From the NCBI GenBank assembly GCA_016841425.1, contig JAENZE010000004.1, positions 28,811 to 92,810 of the forward strand: a DNA stretch of 64,000 nt, given 5' to 3'. Shown piece after piece: positions 18,858-28,445 of the stretch. The notes beneath the pieces are model-generated. The model was not told the origin of the DNA. It was given only the letters and a program-made list of their open reading frames with translations, and searched no databases. The stretch's first letter is position 1; each line of letters opens with the position of its first letter. Both the position numbers and the translations under genes were made by a program. Source of the stretch: Syntrophomonas sp. Lineage in GTDB: Bacteria; Bacillota; Syntrophomonadia; Syntrophomonadales; Syntrophomonadaceae.

Positions 18858-19024
18858 TGTGAATTACCCCAATTTCATAATAATTACTATTATTACCCGA
18901 AAAGGCCAAAGTATAACCAAAGGCACAGCGTATAAAAACTATAATTCTAGCTAATAATGACTAAGATAAATAAAAATGTAAGGGGTGAAATTAATATCTA
19001 AAGAGCTTCTTTAGATCATTTTTT

Positions 19025-20212
19025 ATGAAAATCATGATGCTTACTTGGGAATACCCGCCAAGAAACGTGGGGGGCATTTCACCTCATGTTTATAACCTTT
19101 CTCAGGGAATTGCTGCTTTAGGACAGGAAGTACATGTTGTTACTTGCCGGGAAGGCCTGGCTTCTGCAGAAGAAAACGATTGCGGAGTTTATGTCCATAG
19201 AGTTTTCCCCGGCGACTTACAAACGGGGGATTTTACCAAATGGGTTATGCAGTTGAATTTTGCCCTCATTGAAGAAGCGATTAGGTTAATAGAAAAGCAG
19301 GGGAAATTTGATGTAATTCATGCACATGATTGGTTAAGTGCTTTTAGCGCCAAGGTATTAAAGTGCGCTTATCATATTCCATTGGTTTGCACCATTCATT
19401 CCACTGAACATGGAAGAAACAATGGTATAAAAACAGAAATGCAGCATTATATTTCGCAAGTCGAATGGCTGCTTTGCTATGAGTCATGGAAAATTATTGC
19501 TTGCAGTTACTCAATGAGACAGGAAATTAATGATGTATTTAATCCGGCTTGGGAAAAAATATGGGTTATACCGAACGGAGTTGAAGAGTTTCCAGAATTA
19601 AAATTTGATAAAGAAACTTTTAGAAATCACTATGCTTCTAAAAATGAAAAAATAGTATTATTCGTCGGAAGACACGTTTTTGAAAAAGGTTTACATATTC
19701 TCATAGATGCTGCCGGGGAAATTGCTAACCGGATGGGGAATGTAAAGTTCATTATCGTAGGAACCGGTCCTATATCGGATGAATTGAAATCTAAAGTTAG
19801 AAATTGCGGTATTGAGAATAAATTTATGTTCACAGGCTATGTTGATACAAATACCAAGAATAAACTTTACAAAATTGCTGATGTTGCAGTATTCCCTTCT
19901 TTATATGAACCTTTTGGGATTGTTGCACTTGAGGCAATGGCTGCCGGCTGCCCGGTGGTAGTTTCAGATGTAGGTGGTTTGGGCGAAATAATTCAACACA
20001 AGCAGAACGGATTAAAAGCGTATGCCGGGAATGCCAGTAGTCTTGCCGATAATATCATTGAACTGCTATCAAATGTTAATTTGGCTGATGAATTAAAGGC
20101 CAATGCCCTGCAGGTGGTTAAGGATAAATATTCATGGGATAAGATAGCTGAGCTTACTTGCAAAATGTACGAAGAAGTAAAAGCTGAGGCCAAGCAAACA
20201 GAATGGATATAG
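19025..20212 (+). CDS. GT4 glycosyltransferase (glycogen synthase-like)
   Basis: A 395-residue GT-B retaining glycosyltransferase of family 4. The N terminus LTWEYPPRNVGGISPHVYNL resembles GlgM/GlgA-like GT4 enzymes that make alpha-glucan or maltose-1-phosphate; the C-terminal E-x7-E motif is in EPFGIVALEAMAAGCPVV. It sits between the branching enzyme and an NDP-sugar pyrophosphorylase, so a role in alpha-glucan synthesis alongside GT5 is likely, though donor and acceptor are not defined. No strong ribosome site precedes the ATG; AGAGCTTC-rich DNA lies there instead. It is transcribed divergently from glgB. Confidence 0.8.
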   Translation: MKIMMLTWEYPPRNVGGISPHVYNLSQGIAALGQEVHVVTCREGLASAEENDCGVYVHRVFPGDLQTGDFTKWVMQLNFALIEEAIRLIEKQGKFDVIHAHDWLSAFSAKVLKCAYHIPLVCTIHSTEHGRNNGIKTEMQHYISQVEWLLCYESWKIIACSYSMRQEINDVFNPAWEKIWVIPNGVEEFPELKFDKETFRNHYASKNEKIVLFVGRHVFEKGLHILIDAAGEIANRMGNVKFIIVGTGPISDELKSKVRNCGIENKFMFTGYVDTNTKNKLYKIADVAVFPSLYEPFGIVALEAMAAGCPVVVSDVGGLGEIIQHKQNGLKAYAGNASSLADNIIELLSNVNLADELKANALQVVKDKYSWDKIAELTCKMYEEVKAEAKQTEWI

Positions 20213-20260
20213 ATAAAGCTTGTGTAAAACCAACAAAATAAATGACTCGGAGGGATGTAA

Positions 20261-22732
20261 ATGAAGGGAGTTATAATGGCTGGAGGAGAAGGCACCAGGT
20301 TAAGACCGCTGACCAGTTGCATTCCTAAGCCCATGGTACCGATTGTTAATAGACCTATTATGGAACATATTATAAATTTATTAAAGGGACACAATATTGA
20401 AAAAATAGCCGTTACAATGTGCTACCTTCCCAACGTGATAACTGAATATTTTGGCTCAGGGGAATCCCTGGGGGTTGAATTAAAATACTATTTGGAGGAA
20501 GTACCGCTGGGTACAGGTGGAAGTGTTCTAAATGCCGAGGACTTCTTGACGGAAACGTTTGTAGTTATAAGCGGTGACGCTTTGACAGATATCGATTTGC
20601 AAAAGGCGATACTATTTCACAAGAATAAGGGAGCGCAAGCAACTCTCGTTTTAAAAAGGGAAGCTATCCCTCTTGAATTCGGTATAGTCATTATCGATGA
20701 TAACGGAAAAATTGTTAAGTTTCTGGAAAAGCCCGGATGGGGGGAGGTTTTCAGCGATACCATTAATACTGGAATCTATATTCTCGAGCCAGAAGTTTTG
20801 AAATATTACAAAAAGGGGGAAAACTTTGATTTTAGCAAGGACTTGTTTCCGAAACTCCTGGAAGACAATATTCCTATGTATGGATATGTTGTTAATGAGT
20901 CTGAATATTGGAATGATATAGGAGACCTAAAAGCATACAGACAAACTCACTTAGACATTCTGGACCAAAAAGTAAATCTGAAAATTCCGGGTAGAGAAGT
21001 TTCCCCGGGAATTTTTATTGGTGAGGATACTATACTGCCTCAAAACGTAAAGTTAATACCCCCGGTTATCATAGGGAACAGTTGTGTGTTAAAGAACGAT
21101 GTTACGTTAGATGCATATACCATTTTAGGTGATGACTGTGAAGTTGGCGAAAATACAATAATCAGCAGGGGAATATTGTGGGATAAATGCCATATAGGAA
21201 AAAGCAACGATTTAAGAGGCATAATTTTTTGTGACAATGTAAAAACAGAAGGAAATGTTCAAGTTTCCGAAGCTTCTATAGTAGGTACGGCCTGTAAAAT
21301 TGAATCCGGTACGATTATAAAAACGGATATAAAAATATGGCCCTACAAGACTATCAAGAAAAATAGGGTAATAAGCCGCAATATTGTTTGGGGGACAATA
21401 GGCACAAAAAATTTATTTGGCAGCAAAGGAATAACAGGAGAAATAAACTTTGACATAACTCCAGAGTATGCTACTTTATTAGGTTCTGCTTTTGGTAACC
21501 TGTGTAAAAAAAATAGTAATGTTGTTGTCAGCAGCAATGGATCCAAGGCCTCAAATCTAATAAAAGATTGCATAGCCGCAGGACTTTTGTCATCAGGATT
21601 AAATGTTGTTGACATCGAAAAAGCGCTGACCCCCATGAGCAGATTTGCAATAATATTCTATAAAGCTGTTGGCGGTATTCATGTAAGTCAACATTTCTTT
21701 AATCCTCATTATATGCGATTGGAGATTTTCAATGAAAATGGTGGAAATCTTGATAAAAAACTAGAAAAAAAAGTCGAAAATCTAATTCTTAAAGAAGATT
21801 TTAGAAGAGGTAGTGCAGATTATATAGGCGATAAGATTAAAGTTGAAAATTTCACATCATTGTATATACAAAATAACATGATGATGATAAAAGATACTGA
21901 AAAAATTAAAGAAGCTAATTTTAAGGTAATGATTGCCTCACCATCCAGTTACGAGATTTCTATTTTCCACAGCTTTTTGCAGATGCTTGGATGCAGCATA
22001 GAATTCAAATATTTTACTGACAAACCAGGTAATATTAATGATTACAAATTAGATATTTCAAATGCTGTCAAGTCTGGTTATTTTGATTTGGGAGTTGTTC
22101 TTAATGGCGGCGGTGAAAAAATGATATTAATTGATGAGAAAGGAAACCCTTTAAGCAGAGAACAATTTACCTTATTTGCCTCATATCTGTCTTTAAGGTC
22201 AGGGGTATGTAAAAATATTATAGTTCCGAATACTGCCACCAGTAAAGTTGAATCTCTAGCAGAGAAACATGGTGCATTTGTTACCAGGACAAAATCCTCT
22301 GTTTCGGACGTAATAAATAACTTGCTGGATTCTGCTGCTCCTGCAGACGGAAATATGCTGCAGTATCAACTGCATTTTGATGCTCTGGCTTCTCTGGGAA
22401 GAATTTTTAGCTTCTTATGTCAGCATAAAACAAGCCTTAATAAGGTAATCGATGAACTTCCTAATTTTCATATAAACAAACTTGAAATGTCTTGTGATTT
22501 TGAAAGCCGAGGTAAGGTTATTTCAGAGCTTATAAAACGAAATATCAACAAAGAATTGGAACTCGTTGAAGGAATTAAATTCAATACTAATGAAGGTTGG
22601 TCACTTATATTACCTGATGCAGATAAACCGGTATTTAACATCTTTTCCGAAGGTTATACAGAAGAATATGCCCAGGAGCTGTCAATTGATATTTCGGAAC
22701 GGTTGAAGGAATTAATTGGATTGAATGATTAG
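20261..22732 (+). CDS. NDP-sugar pyrophosphorylase fused to degenerate phosphohexomutase
   Basis: A three-part 823-residue protein. Residues 1-235 are a nucleotidyltransferase with GGEGTRLRPLTS and PKPM, the metal Asp in VISGDALTDIDL and the FLEKPGWGEVFSDTINTGIY block. Residues about 245-370 are left-handed beta-helix repeats. From about 375 the protein follows phosphomannomutase/phosphoglucomutase, but the phospho-serine loop (usually TASHNP) reads HVSQHFFNP and the metal loop (usually DGDADR) reads NGGGEKM, so mutase activity is doubtful. Databases tend to label such proteins mannose-1-phosphate guanylyltransferase. In this cluster, which lacks glgC and glgD, it may supply the NDP-glucose for the two synthases; that is inference. 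Confidence 0.85.
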   Translation: MKGVIMAGGEGTRLRPLTSCIPKPMVPIVNRPIMEHIINLLKGHNIEKIAVTMCYLPNVITEYFGSGESLGVELKYYLEEVPLGTGGSVLNAEDFLTETFVVISGDALTDIDLQKAILFHKNKGAQATLVLKREAIPLEFGIVIIDDNGKIVKFLEKPGWGEVFSDTINTGIYILEPEVLKYYKKGENFDFSKDLFPKLLEDNIPMYGYVVNESEYWNDIGDLKAYRQTHLDILDQKVNLKIPGREVSPGIFIGEDTILPQNVKLIPPVIIGNSCVLKNDVTLDAYTILGDDCEVGENTIISRGILWDKCHIGKSNDLRGIIFCDNVKTEGNVQVSEASIVGTACKIESGTIIKTDIKIWPYKTIKKNRVISRNIVWGTIGTKNLFGSKGITGEINFDITPEYATLLGSAFGNLCKKNSNVVVSSNGSKASNLIKDCIAAGLLSSGLNVVDIEKALTPMSRFAIIFYKAVGGIHVSQHFFNPHYMRLEIFNENGGNLDKKLEKKVENLILKEDFRRGSADYIGDKIKVENFTSLYIQNNMMMIKDTEKIKEANFKVMIASPSSYEISIFHSFLQMLGCSIEFKYFTDKPGNINDYKLDISNAVKSGYFDLGVVLNGGGEKMILIDEKGNPLSREQFTLFASYLSLRSGVCKNIIVPNTATSKVESLAEKHGAFVTRTKSSVSDVINNLLDSAAPADGNMLQYQLHFDALASLGRIFSFLCQHKTSLNKVIDELPNFHINKLEMSCDFESRGKVISELIKRNINKELELVEGIKFNTNEGWSLILPDADKPVFNIFSEGYTEEYAQELSIDISERLKELIGLND

Positions 22733-22788
22733 AATAATTCTACTGGCTTTTACTCAGACTATTTATAAATTATTATGGGGGTGTAAAA

Positions 22789-23118
22789 GTGGCTAAAAGT
22801 GATATTTTTAATATTGACGATATTGTTGTTGGTGGATACAACACTATTTTACCGGAAGTAAAAAAAGGCAGTAAGACTTCTGTAAGTTATGGTGGGATTC
22901 TAGCTGAACACCATGCTGATAAGGTTTATCTGCATTACGGTTTCGATGGCTGGAACAACGTTAACACAATCCAAATGAATAAAAGTCCGGAAAGAACTTT
23001 TTCCACAGAAATTAAAGTCAATGGGAAAAACGAATTAAATTTTTGTTTTAAAGATAGCGCCAATAATTGGGATAATAACAATGGCAGCGATTGGACAGTA
23101 GGAATAAGTCACTACTAA
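22789..23118 (+). CDS. solo CBM25-like starch-binding protein
   Basis: A 109-residue protein that is essentially one starch-binding module. VYLHYGFDGWNN and LNFCFKDSANNWDNNNG are the hallmark segments of CBM25/CBM53 modules. No signal peptide, membrane segment or catalytic domain is present, so it acts in the cytoplasm. It starts at GTG behind GGGGGTG and is followed by a strong terminator. Its position next to the glycogen enzymes suggests it binds glycogen granules or targets partner enzymes to them. Confidence 0.8.
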   Translation: MAKSDIFNIDDIVVGGYNTILPEVKKGSKTSVSYGGILAEHHADKVYLHYGFDGWNNVNTIQMNKSPERTFSTEIKVNGKNELNFCFKDSANNWDNNNGSDWTVGISHY

Positions 23119-23146
23119 ACTCATGTGGAGTTATATTTAGATTATT

Positions 23147-23178
23147 ATTGACACCGTTCCAAACGGTGTCAATTTCTT
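23147..23178 (+). terminator. rho-independent terminator
   Basis: ATTGACACCGTT (23147-23158) pairs perfectly with AACGGTGTCAAT (23162-23173) over a 3-base loop, followed by a T-rich stretch. It closes the transcription unit that begins with the GT4 gene. Confidence 0.85.
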
Positions 23179-23310
23179 TCCTATTATATATTTTTTAAAG
23201 CAGCAGGGAATATATAAGTTGTTTATTTGATGGGCAAGCATAATTGTTGGAAAGGGATTTATATATGAAAAGAATACTTTGGTTTACGCTTTCAATTATG
23301 GAATGTCGTT

Positions 23311-26300
23311 ATGATATTTAATGCGTATCATAATTCTTATAATTTAGAGTATCGGGAACCTTTCGGAGCTGTCACATGCTGCCGGCGGGTATTACTACGT
23401 TTGAAAACCTTTTCGACGGCCATGGTTGAAGCTTGTTTCCTTCGGATTTGGAATGGTGACTCCGAAATAATCATCCCTATGCCAAAAACCTGTTCTCAAC
23501 AGAATTCCGAACATGAATATTTTATATATACAGCAGTGTATGAAGGGCAATATGAAGTACCTTGCAAACCCGGGCTTATATGGTACTACTTTATAGTTAA
23601 GGCAGGCCATTGCACTTACTATTACGGAAACAATAGCAGGCGGTTGGGCGGCGAGGGAGGCATTTGGGAGCATGAACCTCCGGCCTATCAGATAACTGTT
23701 TACGAGCAATCAAAAATACCCGAATGGTATAAACGGGGAATTATTTATCAATTAATTGTTGATCGGTTCTATAGGAGCAGATGCCTTCTTTATCCGCGAA
23801 AAAATGCTCTATTACATTATAATTGGAATGACCGTCCGATTTACATTAAGGACGAACTGGGAAGAATAACCAATTGGGATTTTTTTGGCGGCAACCTTAT
23901 TGGAATAATAAAGAAATTACCTTATTTTAAAGAATTAGGTGTTAGCATTCTTTATTTTAATCCAATTTTTGACTCCCCGAGCAATCATAAATATGATACT
24001 GCCGATTATCATAAAATTGATCCAATGTATGGGGATGCACAGGTTTTTAAACAATTAATCGATACTGCCAAAGAATATGGAATATCAATTATTTTAGATG
24101 GAGTTTTTAGCCATACCGGAAGCGACAGTATCTATTTTAATAAATATAGCAATTACCCGGGGATTGGTGCCTATCAATCACCGGAATCACAATATTTCCC
24201 CTGGTACAAATTTGATATTTATAACGAAAAGTATAAGTGTTGGTGGGGATTTGATAATCTTCCCGAAGTGGAGGAAATGAATCCTTCTTACAGGCAATTT
24301 ATATATGGTTCAGACAACAGTATTGTCAATAAATGGCTTAGCTTTGGGGTAGCCGGCTGGAGATTGGATGTTGCAGACGAACTTCCTGACGAATTTATTG
24401 AGGAACTCAGGCAAGTAATTAGCAAGAGTAACCCTGAAGCGGTTATCATCGGCGAAGTATGGGAAGACGCATCAAATAAGATAAGCTACGGGAAACTGCG
24501 TAAATATTTATTAGGTAAAGAACTTGATTCAACGACAAACTATCCATTCAGGGATATTTTTCTTCGTTTTGTCTTAGGTATTGACGATTCAAATATCGTT
24601 CACCAAAAGGTAATGAGTTTATGTGAAAATTATCCTCCCCACAGTTTTTATGCCGCGATGAACTTGATTGGAAGTCATGACACGCCACGAATATTAACTC
24701 TTTTAGGCGAAGCCCCTGATGAAGCTAGTCTTACCAATACGGAAATCAAGAATTTTAGCCTTGCACCGAATGCACGCAAATTAGCAGTCCAGCGACTTAA
24801 ACTTCTTAGCTTGGTTCAAATGACGTTTCCAGGGGTGCCTTGCATATATTATGGTGATGAAGCAGGAGTTGAAGGGTATTCTGACCCGGATAACCGGAGA
24901 ACATTTCCCTGGGGAAACGAAGATAGGGAAATACTCGATTGGTATCGCAGAATTATTAGAATATATAGAGAATATGAAGTTCTGAATACAGGGGAATTCA
25001 AATCATTCTTTTTTGACCCTGATGTTTATGGCTTTTTCCGAATTGGACCTAAAGAGGACATTTTAATTCTTATCAATCGTAATTTAGTAAAACCAAAAAC
25101 TGTAAATATTGTGCCGGAGCTATCTAAATATTCGTTTACTATTGATCTATTAACTGGAGAATTACTAGCTGCTGAAACATATAACGCCTTGGAAATAAAT
25201 TCACTAGGTGGGAGAGTTTTATTGGGGGGGAAAAAAGCCCCGGATAATTTAGGACTCAAACGCTCCTGCGGGGTATTATTACATATAAGTTCTCTGCCTT
25301 CTGCCAGGGGCACCGGAGACTTAGGAAAAGAAGCCTATAATTTTATTGATTTGATGGCAGAAACTGGCCAATCCCTGTGGCAGGTATTACCATTGAATCC
25401 TATTAGTTATGGGGATAGTCCATATCAAAGCGAATCGGTTTTTGCAGGTAATCCCGATTTTATCAGCTTTGATTTAATGATTACAGAAGGCCTTTTAACA
25501 TTGACAGAGATCCATCAAAAATATGAAGAGGCTAACAGTCTGAACATTGTTCATAGTTTATCTTTACAGGATACCAAAGAGATAAAACGTAAACTTCTCC
25601 GAGTAGCTTACCAAAGATTTATTATTAAGCTGGGTAATAACTTAAGAGGAACCGCAGACTCCGATTATATATCTCATAAAAAATTTTCAGAGTTTCTGAA
25701 TAACAACAAATATTGGCTTGATGATTACGTGCTTTACCGGGCATTGAAAAACCATTTTAATGAAATTCCCTGGTACGATTGGGAAACAGAAATCAAGGAT
25801 CGGAATAATTCTAAACTGGCTGATTACACCACACTCTTGAAAAACGAAATAGGTTTTACGGACTTTTTACAATACACTTTTTTCTTTGAATGGGAAGCTC
25901 TTAAAAAATATGCAAATTCCAAGGGAATACTTCTAATTGGCGATATATCCCATTTCGTAGCGGCCGATAGCTGTGATGTCTGGGTAAATCGTAACTTGTT
26001 TGCTTTAGACAAACACGGCAAGCCGGCTAAAATTGCGGGAGTGCCGCCGGATTATTTTAGTAAGACTGGTCAGTTATGGGGCAATCCAGTTTACGATTGG
26101 AAAGCTATGGCTGACGATAATTATGCATGGTGGAAAAAGCGAATTCAGTTGGGTTTAGAACTGTTCGATTATATTCGGTTGGATCATTTTCGCGGTTTTG
26201 AGGCATATTGGGAGGTGGATGCTGAAGAGAAAACTGCAGAAAATGGCCGATGGATAAAAGGACCAGGCAAAAGATTTTTTGAAAGCCTGATTAATGTTTT

Positions 26301-26775
26301 TGGCCAATGCCCATTTATAGTCGAAGATTTGGGCGTTATCACAACGGAGACCAGAATATTAAAGCAAATTTTCGGTTTTCCCGGAACAAAAGTTCTTCAA
26401 TTTTCATCTTTAACAGAAGTTTCGGAAGATTCGGATACTAATTTTGTATTTTATACTGGAACACACGATAATAACACTTTGCTGGGCTGGTATGAAGAAA
26501 ACTTTGCAGAAGATAGTGCAAACTTAAATGGTGGTATTTTGAAGAATATTCATAATAGGAATGCATGCATTAAAATCATTGAAAAAGTATATCTTAGCCA
26601 AGCCGCATGGGTTATTTTGCCGATGCAAGATATTTTGTTTTTAGAAGAGGAAGCTAGAATGAATGTCCCTGGTACAACTAATGGAAATTGGCAATGGAGA
26701 TTAGATAAGAATCTTATAACTGATGAAATTAAGAACTGGCTCCGGTTAATTGCGGAAAAGAGCATGAGATGTTAA
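23311..26775 (+). CDS. GH13 alpha-amylase fused to GH77 4-alpha-glucanotransferase
   Basis: A 1154-residue bifunctional glucan-processing enzyme. The first 125 residues form a CBM34-like N domain; residues about 140-560 are a neopullulanase-type GH13 barrel with the catalytic Asp in GWRLDVADEL, Glu in VIIGEVWED and Asp in IGSHDTPR. From about residue 645 it is MalQ: GVLLHISSLPSARGTGDLG, PLNPISYGDSPYQS, DHFRGFEAYW, FIVEDLGVIT and YTGTHDNNT. It would trim and rearrange glycogen branches in the cytoplasm. The ATG at 23311 has no good ribosome site; a 18-codon frame starting at 23264 overlaps it by 10 bases and may couple translation. Confidence 0.9.
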   Translation: MIFNAYHNSYNLEYREPFGAVTCCRRVLLRLKTFSTAMVEACFLRIWNGDSEIIIPMPKTCSQQNSEHEYFIYTAVYEGQYEVPCKPGLIWYYFIVKAGHCTYYYGNNSRRLGGEGGIWEHEPPAYQITVYEQSKIPEWYKRGIIYQLIVDRFYRSRCLLYPRKNALLHYNWNDRPIYIKDELGRITNWDFFGGNLIGIIKKLPYFKELGVSILYFNPIFDSPSNHKYDTADYHKIDPMYGDAQVFKQLIDTAKEYGISIILDGVFSHTGSDSIYFNKYSNYPGIGAYQSPESQYFPWYKFDIYNEKYKCWWGFDNLPEVEEMNPSYRQFIYGSDNSIVNKWLSFGVAGWRLDVADELPDEFIEELRQVISKSNPEAVIIGEVWEDASNKISYGKLRKYLLGKELDSTTNYPFRDIFLRFVLGIDDSNIVHQKVMSLCENYPPHSFYAAMNLIGSHDTPRILTLLGEAPDEASLTNTEIKNFSLAPNARKLAVQRLKLLSLVQMTFPGVPCIYYGDEAGVEGYSDPDNRRTFPWGNEDREILDWYRRIIRIYREYEVLNTGEFKSFFFDPDVYGFFRIGPKEDILILINRNLVKPKTVNIVPELSKYSFTIDLLTGELLAAETYNALEINSLGGRVLLGGKKAPDNLGLKRSCGVLLHISSLPSARGTGDLGKEAYNFIDLMAETGQSLWQVLPLNPISYGDSPYQSESVFAGNPDFISFDLMITEGLLTLTEIHQKYEEANSLNIVHSLSLQDTKEIKRKLLRVAYQRFIIKLGNNLRGTADSDYISHKKFSEFLNNNKYWLDDYVLYRALKNHFNEIPWYDWETEIKDRNNSKLADYTTLLKNEIGFTDFLQYTFFFEWEALKKYANSKGILLIGDISHFVAADSCDVWVNRNLFALDKHGKPAKIAGVPPDYFSKTGQLWGNPVYDWKAMADDNYAWWKKRIQLGLELFDYIRLDHFRGFEAYWEVDAEEKTAENGRWIKGPGKRFFESLINVFGQCPFIVEDLGVITTETRILKQIFGFPGTKVLQFSSLTEVSEDSDTNFVFYTGTHDNNTLLGWYEENFAEDSANLNGGILKNIHNRNACIKIIEKVYLSQAAWVILPMQDILFLEEEARMNVPGTTNGNWQWRLDKNLITDEIKNWLRLIAEKSMRC

Positions 26776-27238
26776 CGGAATACGGAAATCCATCCATGTA
26801 TATTAGAGGGTACAATTTCACAATATCAACCGTCTGATGGAGGACACCCAGCAGCATTACTTAGGGCAGGTTTGACTAGTGATTTAAAATATAAAATAGG
26901 GCTTGAAATTAATCATCTCGATCACCTCGTTTAATGGCATTGTTGTATGCTTATTATATGCTTATTGTGCTATGGCAAAGAAAATGTGTAAATCTGAAGG
27001 TATAAAACAAATAGAGGAGAAAAGCTGCCGTAATAATTACCAGGACCAGTAGAACAATTTTACGTGGTTTAGAAATTTTATAATGACCTCCTTATTACTG
27101 AACAAACATCAGCAAATTGCTGGCAATACTAATCCTTAAACATCATGCATTCTGTAGCGCAGTGTCCTAAACAGTCCTGCAATCTCGCCCCGGGAGTTAG
27201 TCAGGTTGGTTCTAAACCAATGAAAGGTTGTAATATGA
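26776..27238. other. gene-free region with two possible coding remnants
   Basis: Directly after the stop of the preceding gene the same frame stays open to 26934, reading protein-like sequence (EGTISQYQPSDGGHPAALLR) of unknown origin. On the minus strand, 27085-26954 reads a 43-codon basic-then-hydrophobic frame (KISKPRKIVLLVLVII) preceded by AAGGAGG but with no usable start codon, so it looks like a dead small membrane-protein gene. No terminator was recognised. Confidence 0.4.
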
Positions 27239-27577
27239 GTGAATATTCAAATATTCGGAAGAAAGAAATGCTTTGATACCGGGAAAGCTGAACGGTATTT
27301 TAAGGAACGTAACATTAAATATCAATTCATAGACCTTAACCAAAAAGGGTTAAGCAAAGGTGAAATGGCCAGTGTTAAAGCAGCTATTGGCCTTAAAGCT
27401 ATGATTAACCCCCAGGTTAAAGACTATAGTAGATTAAACCTGGACCGTATTAGCAGCAGCACTATGAGGGAAGAAATACTATATAATAATCCGATCCTTT
27501 ATAATACTCCTATTGTACGCAATGGCAAACAGGCAACCATAGGCTACCAGCCTACGATATGGAAAGAATGGGAATAG
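27239..27577 (+). CDS. ArsC/Spx-family thioredoxin-fold protein
   Basis: A 112-residue member of the arsenate reductase-like family. It begins IQIFGRKKCFDTGKAERYF, with a single cysteine at the ArsC active-site position (residue 11) and no CXXC as in Spx. The C-terminal half has NPQVKDYSRLN and TPIVRNGKQATIGY, standard for the family. Start is GTG; an overlapping ATG four bases upstream is in another frame and stops quickly. The actual substrate is unknown; no arsenic genes are nearby. It ends 3 bases before the YigZ gene. Confidence 0.8.
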   Translation: MNIQIFGRKKCFDTGKAERYFKERNIKYQFIDLNQKGLSKGEMASVKAAIGLKAMINPQVKDYSRLNLDRISSSTMREEILYNNPILYNTPIVRNGKQATIGYQPTIWKEWE

Positions 27578-27580
27578 ATA

Positions 27581-28207
27581 ATGATTTTCCATACCATCAG
27601 TAATGTTATTACATCAGAATGCATCGAAAAAAAGTCCAGATTCATATGTATCTTATCACCGTTGATTGAGCCCCAGGACATAGAGAAATGTCTTCAATCA
27701 GCCGGTCAAAAATATCCCGGGGCCAGACATTATTGCTTTGCCTATAGACTGAGACAGGATAGTGTTATCACGGAACGGTGCAGTGATGATGGGGAACCTA
27801 GCGGTACGGCGGGTTCGCCTATTCTCAATGTACTCCAGAAGAGGGAACTGGAAAATATAATAGCGGTAGTAGTCCGTTATTTTGGAGGAACCCTGCTGGG
27901 AACCGGGGGATTAGTGAGGGCCTATACCCAGGTGGTTCAATCTGCCATGAATGAAGCTCAGATCGTCAAACAGGAATACTCAGAGAAGATCCTTATTACT
28001 CTGGACTACAGCTATTATAGCAGATTTGAAAAGCTGTTCTTCGAATCCCTGAACCAGGTAATGAATATTGAATATGCGGGTCGGATCAGTATAGAAGCCT
28101 GGATTGCTCTTGAGAAACTTCCCCGTTTCACAGCAGAAGTTGATAATCTTACCGGGGGAACAGCATCCATCGAACTTCTTGGAAAAGGATTTGTTCCTCG
28201 GCGATAG
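27581..28207 (+). CDS. yigZ: YigZ/IMPACT family protein
   Basis: A 208-residue UPF0029 protein. The conserved block runs from PGARHYCFAYR through RCSDDGEPSGTAGSPIL to VVRYFGGTLLGTGGLVRAY, and a ferredoxin-like C-terminal domain follows. Homologues have been linked to translation control (IMPACT) but the bacterial role is not settled. It is probably co-transcribed with the ArsC-like gene. Confidence 0.88.
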   Translation: MIFHTISNVITSECIEKKSRFICILSPLIEPQDIEKCLQSAGQKYPGARHYCFAYRLRQDSVITERCSDDGEPSGTAGSPILNVLQKRELENIIAVVVRYFGGTLLGTGGLVRAYTQVVQSAMNEAQIVKQEYSEKILITLDYSYYSRFEKLFFESLNQVMNIEYAGRISIEAWIALEKLPRFTAEVDNLTGGTASIELLGKGFVPRR

Positions 28208-28339
28208 AGATACCTTGTAGAGTTTAATGAAAAGTGGACTACTTTGCAATATGAATTTACGCCCACTCACACACCCTTGCATAGTTGAAGAATAATATAT
28301 TCTAGTATAAGATATTGAATATAAAACAAATAGGCGCAA

Positions 28340-28445
28340 AGATAAAAACACAGTCCCGGTTGGTAGTCCGGGCACAGCAATATCTGTCAGTAACCTGCCT
28401 CCTCGGTTGTCCGTTCTTTGCCACAAAAGCGAGGGGTTTTTTGTT
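28340..28445 (+). promoter_or_regulatory. candidate yjdF riboswitch / structured leader
   Basis: Just before the yjdF-like frame, CCCGG (28355-28359) pairs with CCGGG (28368-28372), and CCTCG (28401-28405) pairs with CGAGG (28430-28434), which would hide the GAGGGG ribosome site of the following start. Genes of the yjdF family are known to be preceded by a translation-controlling riboswitch that senses azaaromatic compounds. I cannot match the consensus base by base from memory, so the identification rests on context and the sequestered ribosome site. Confidence 0.4.
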
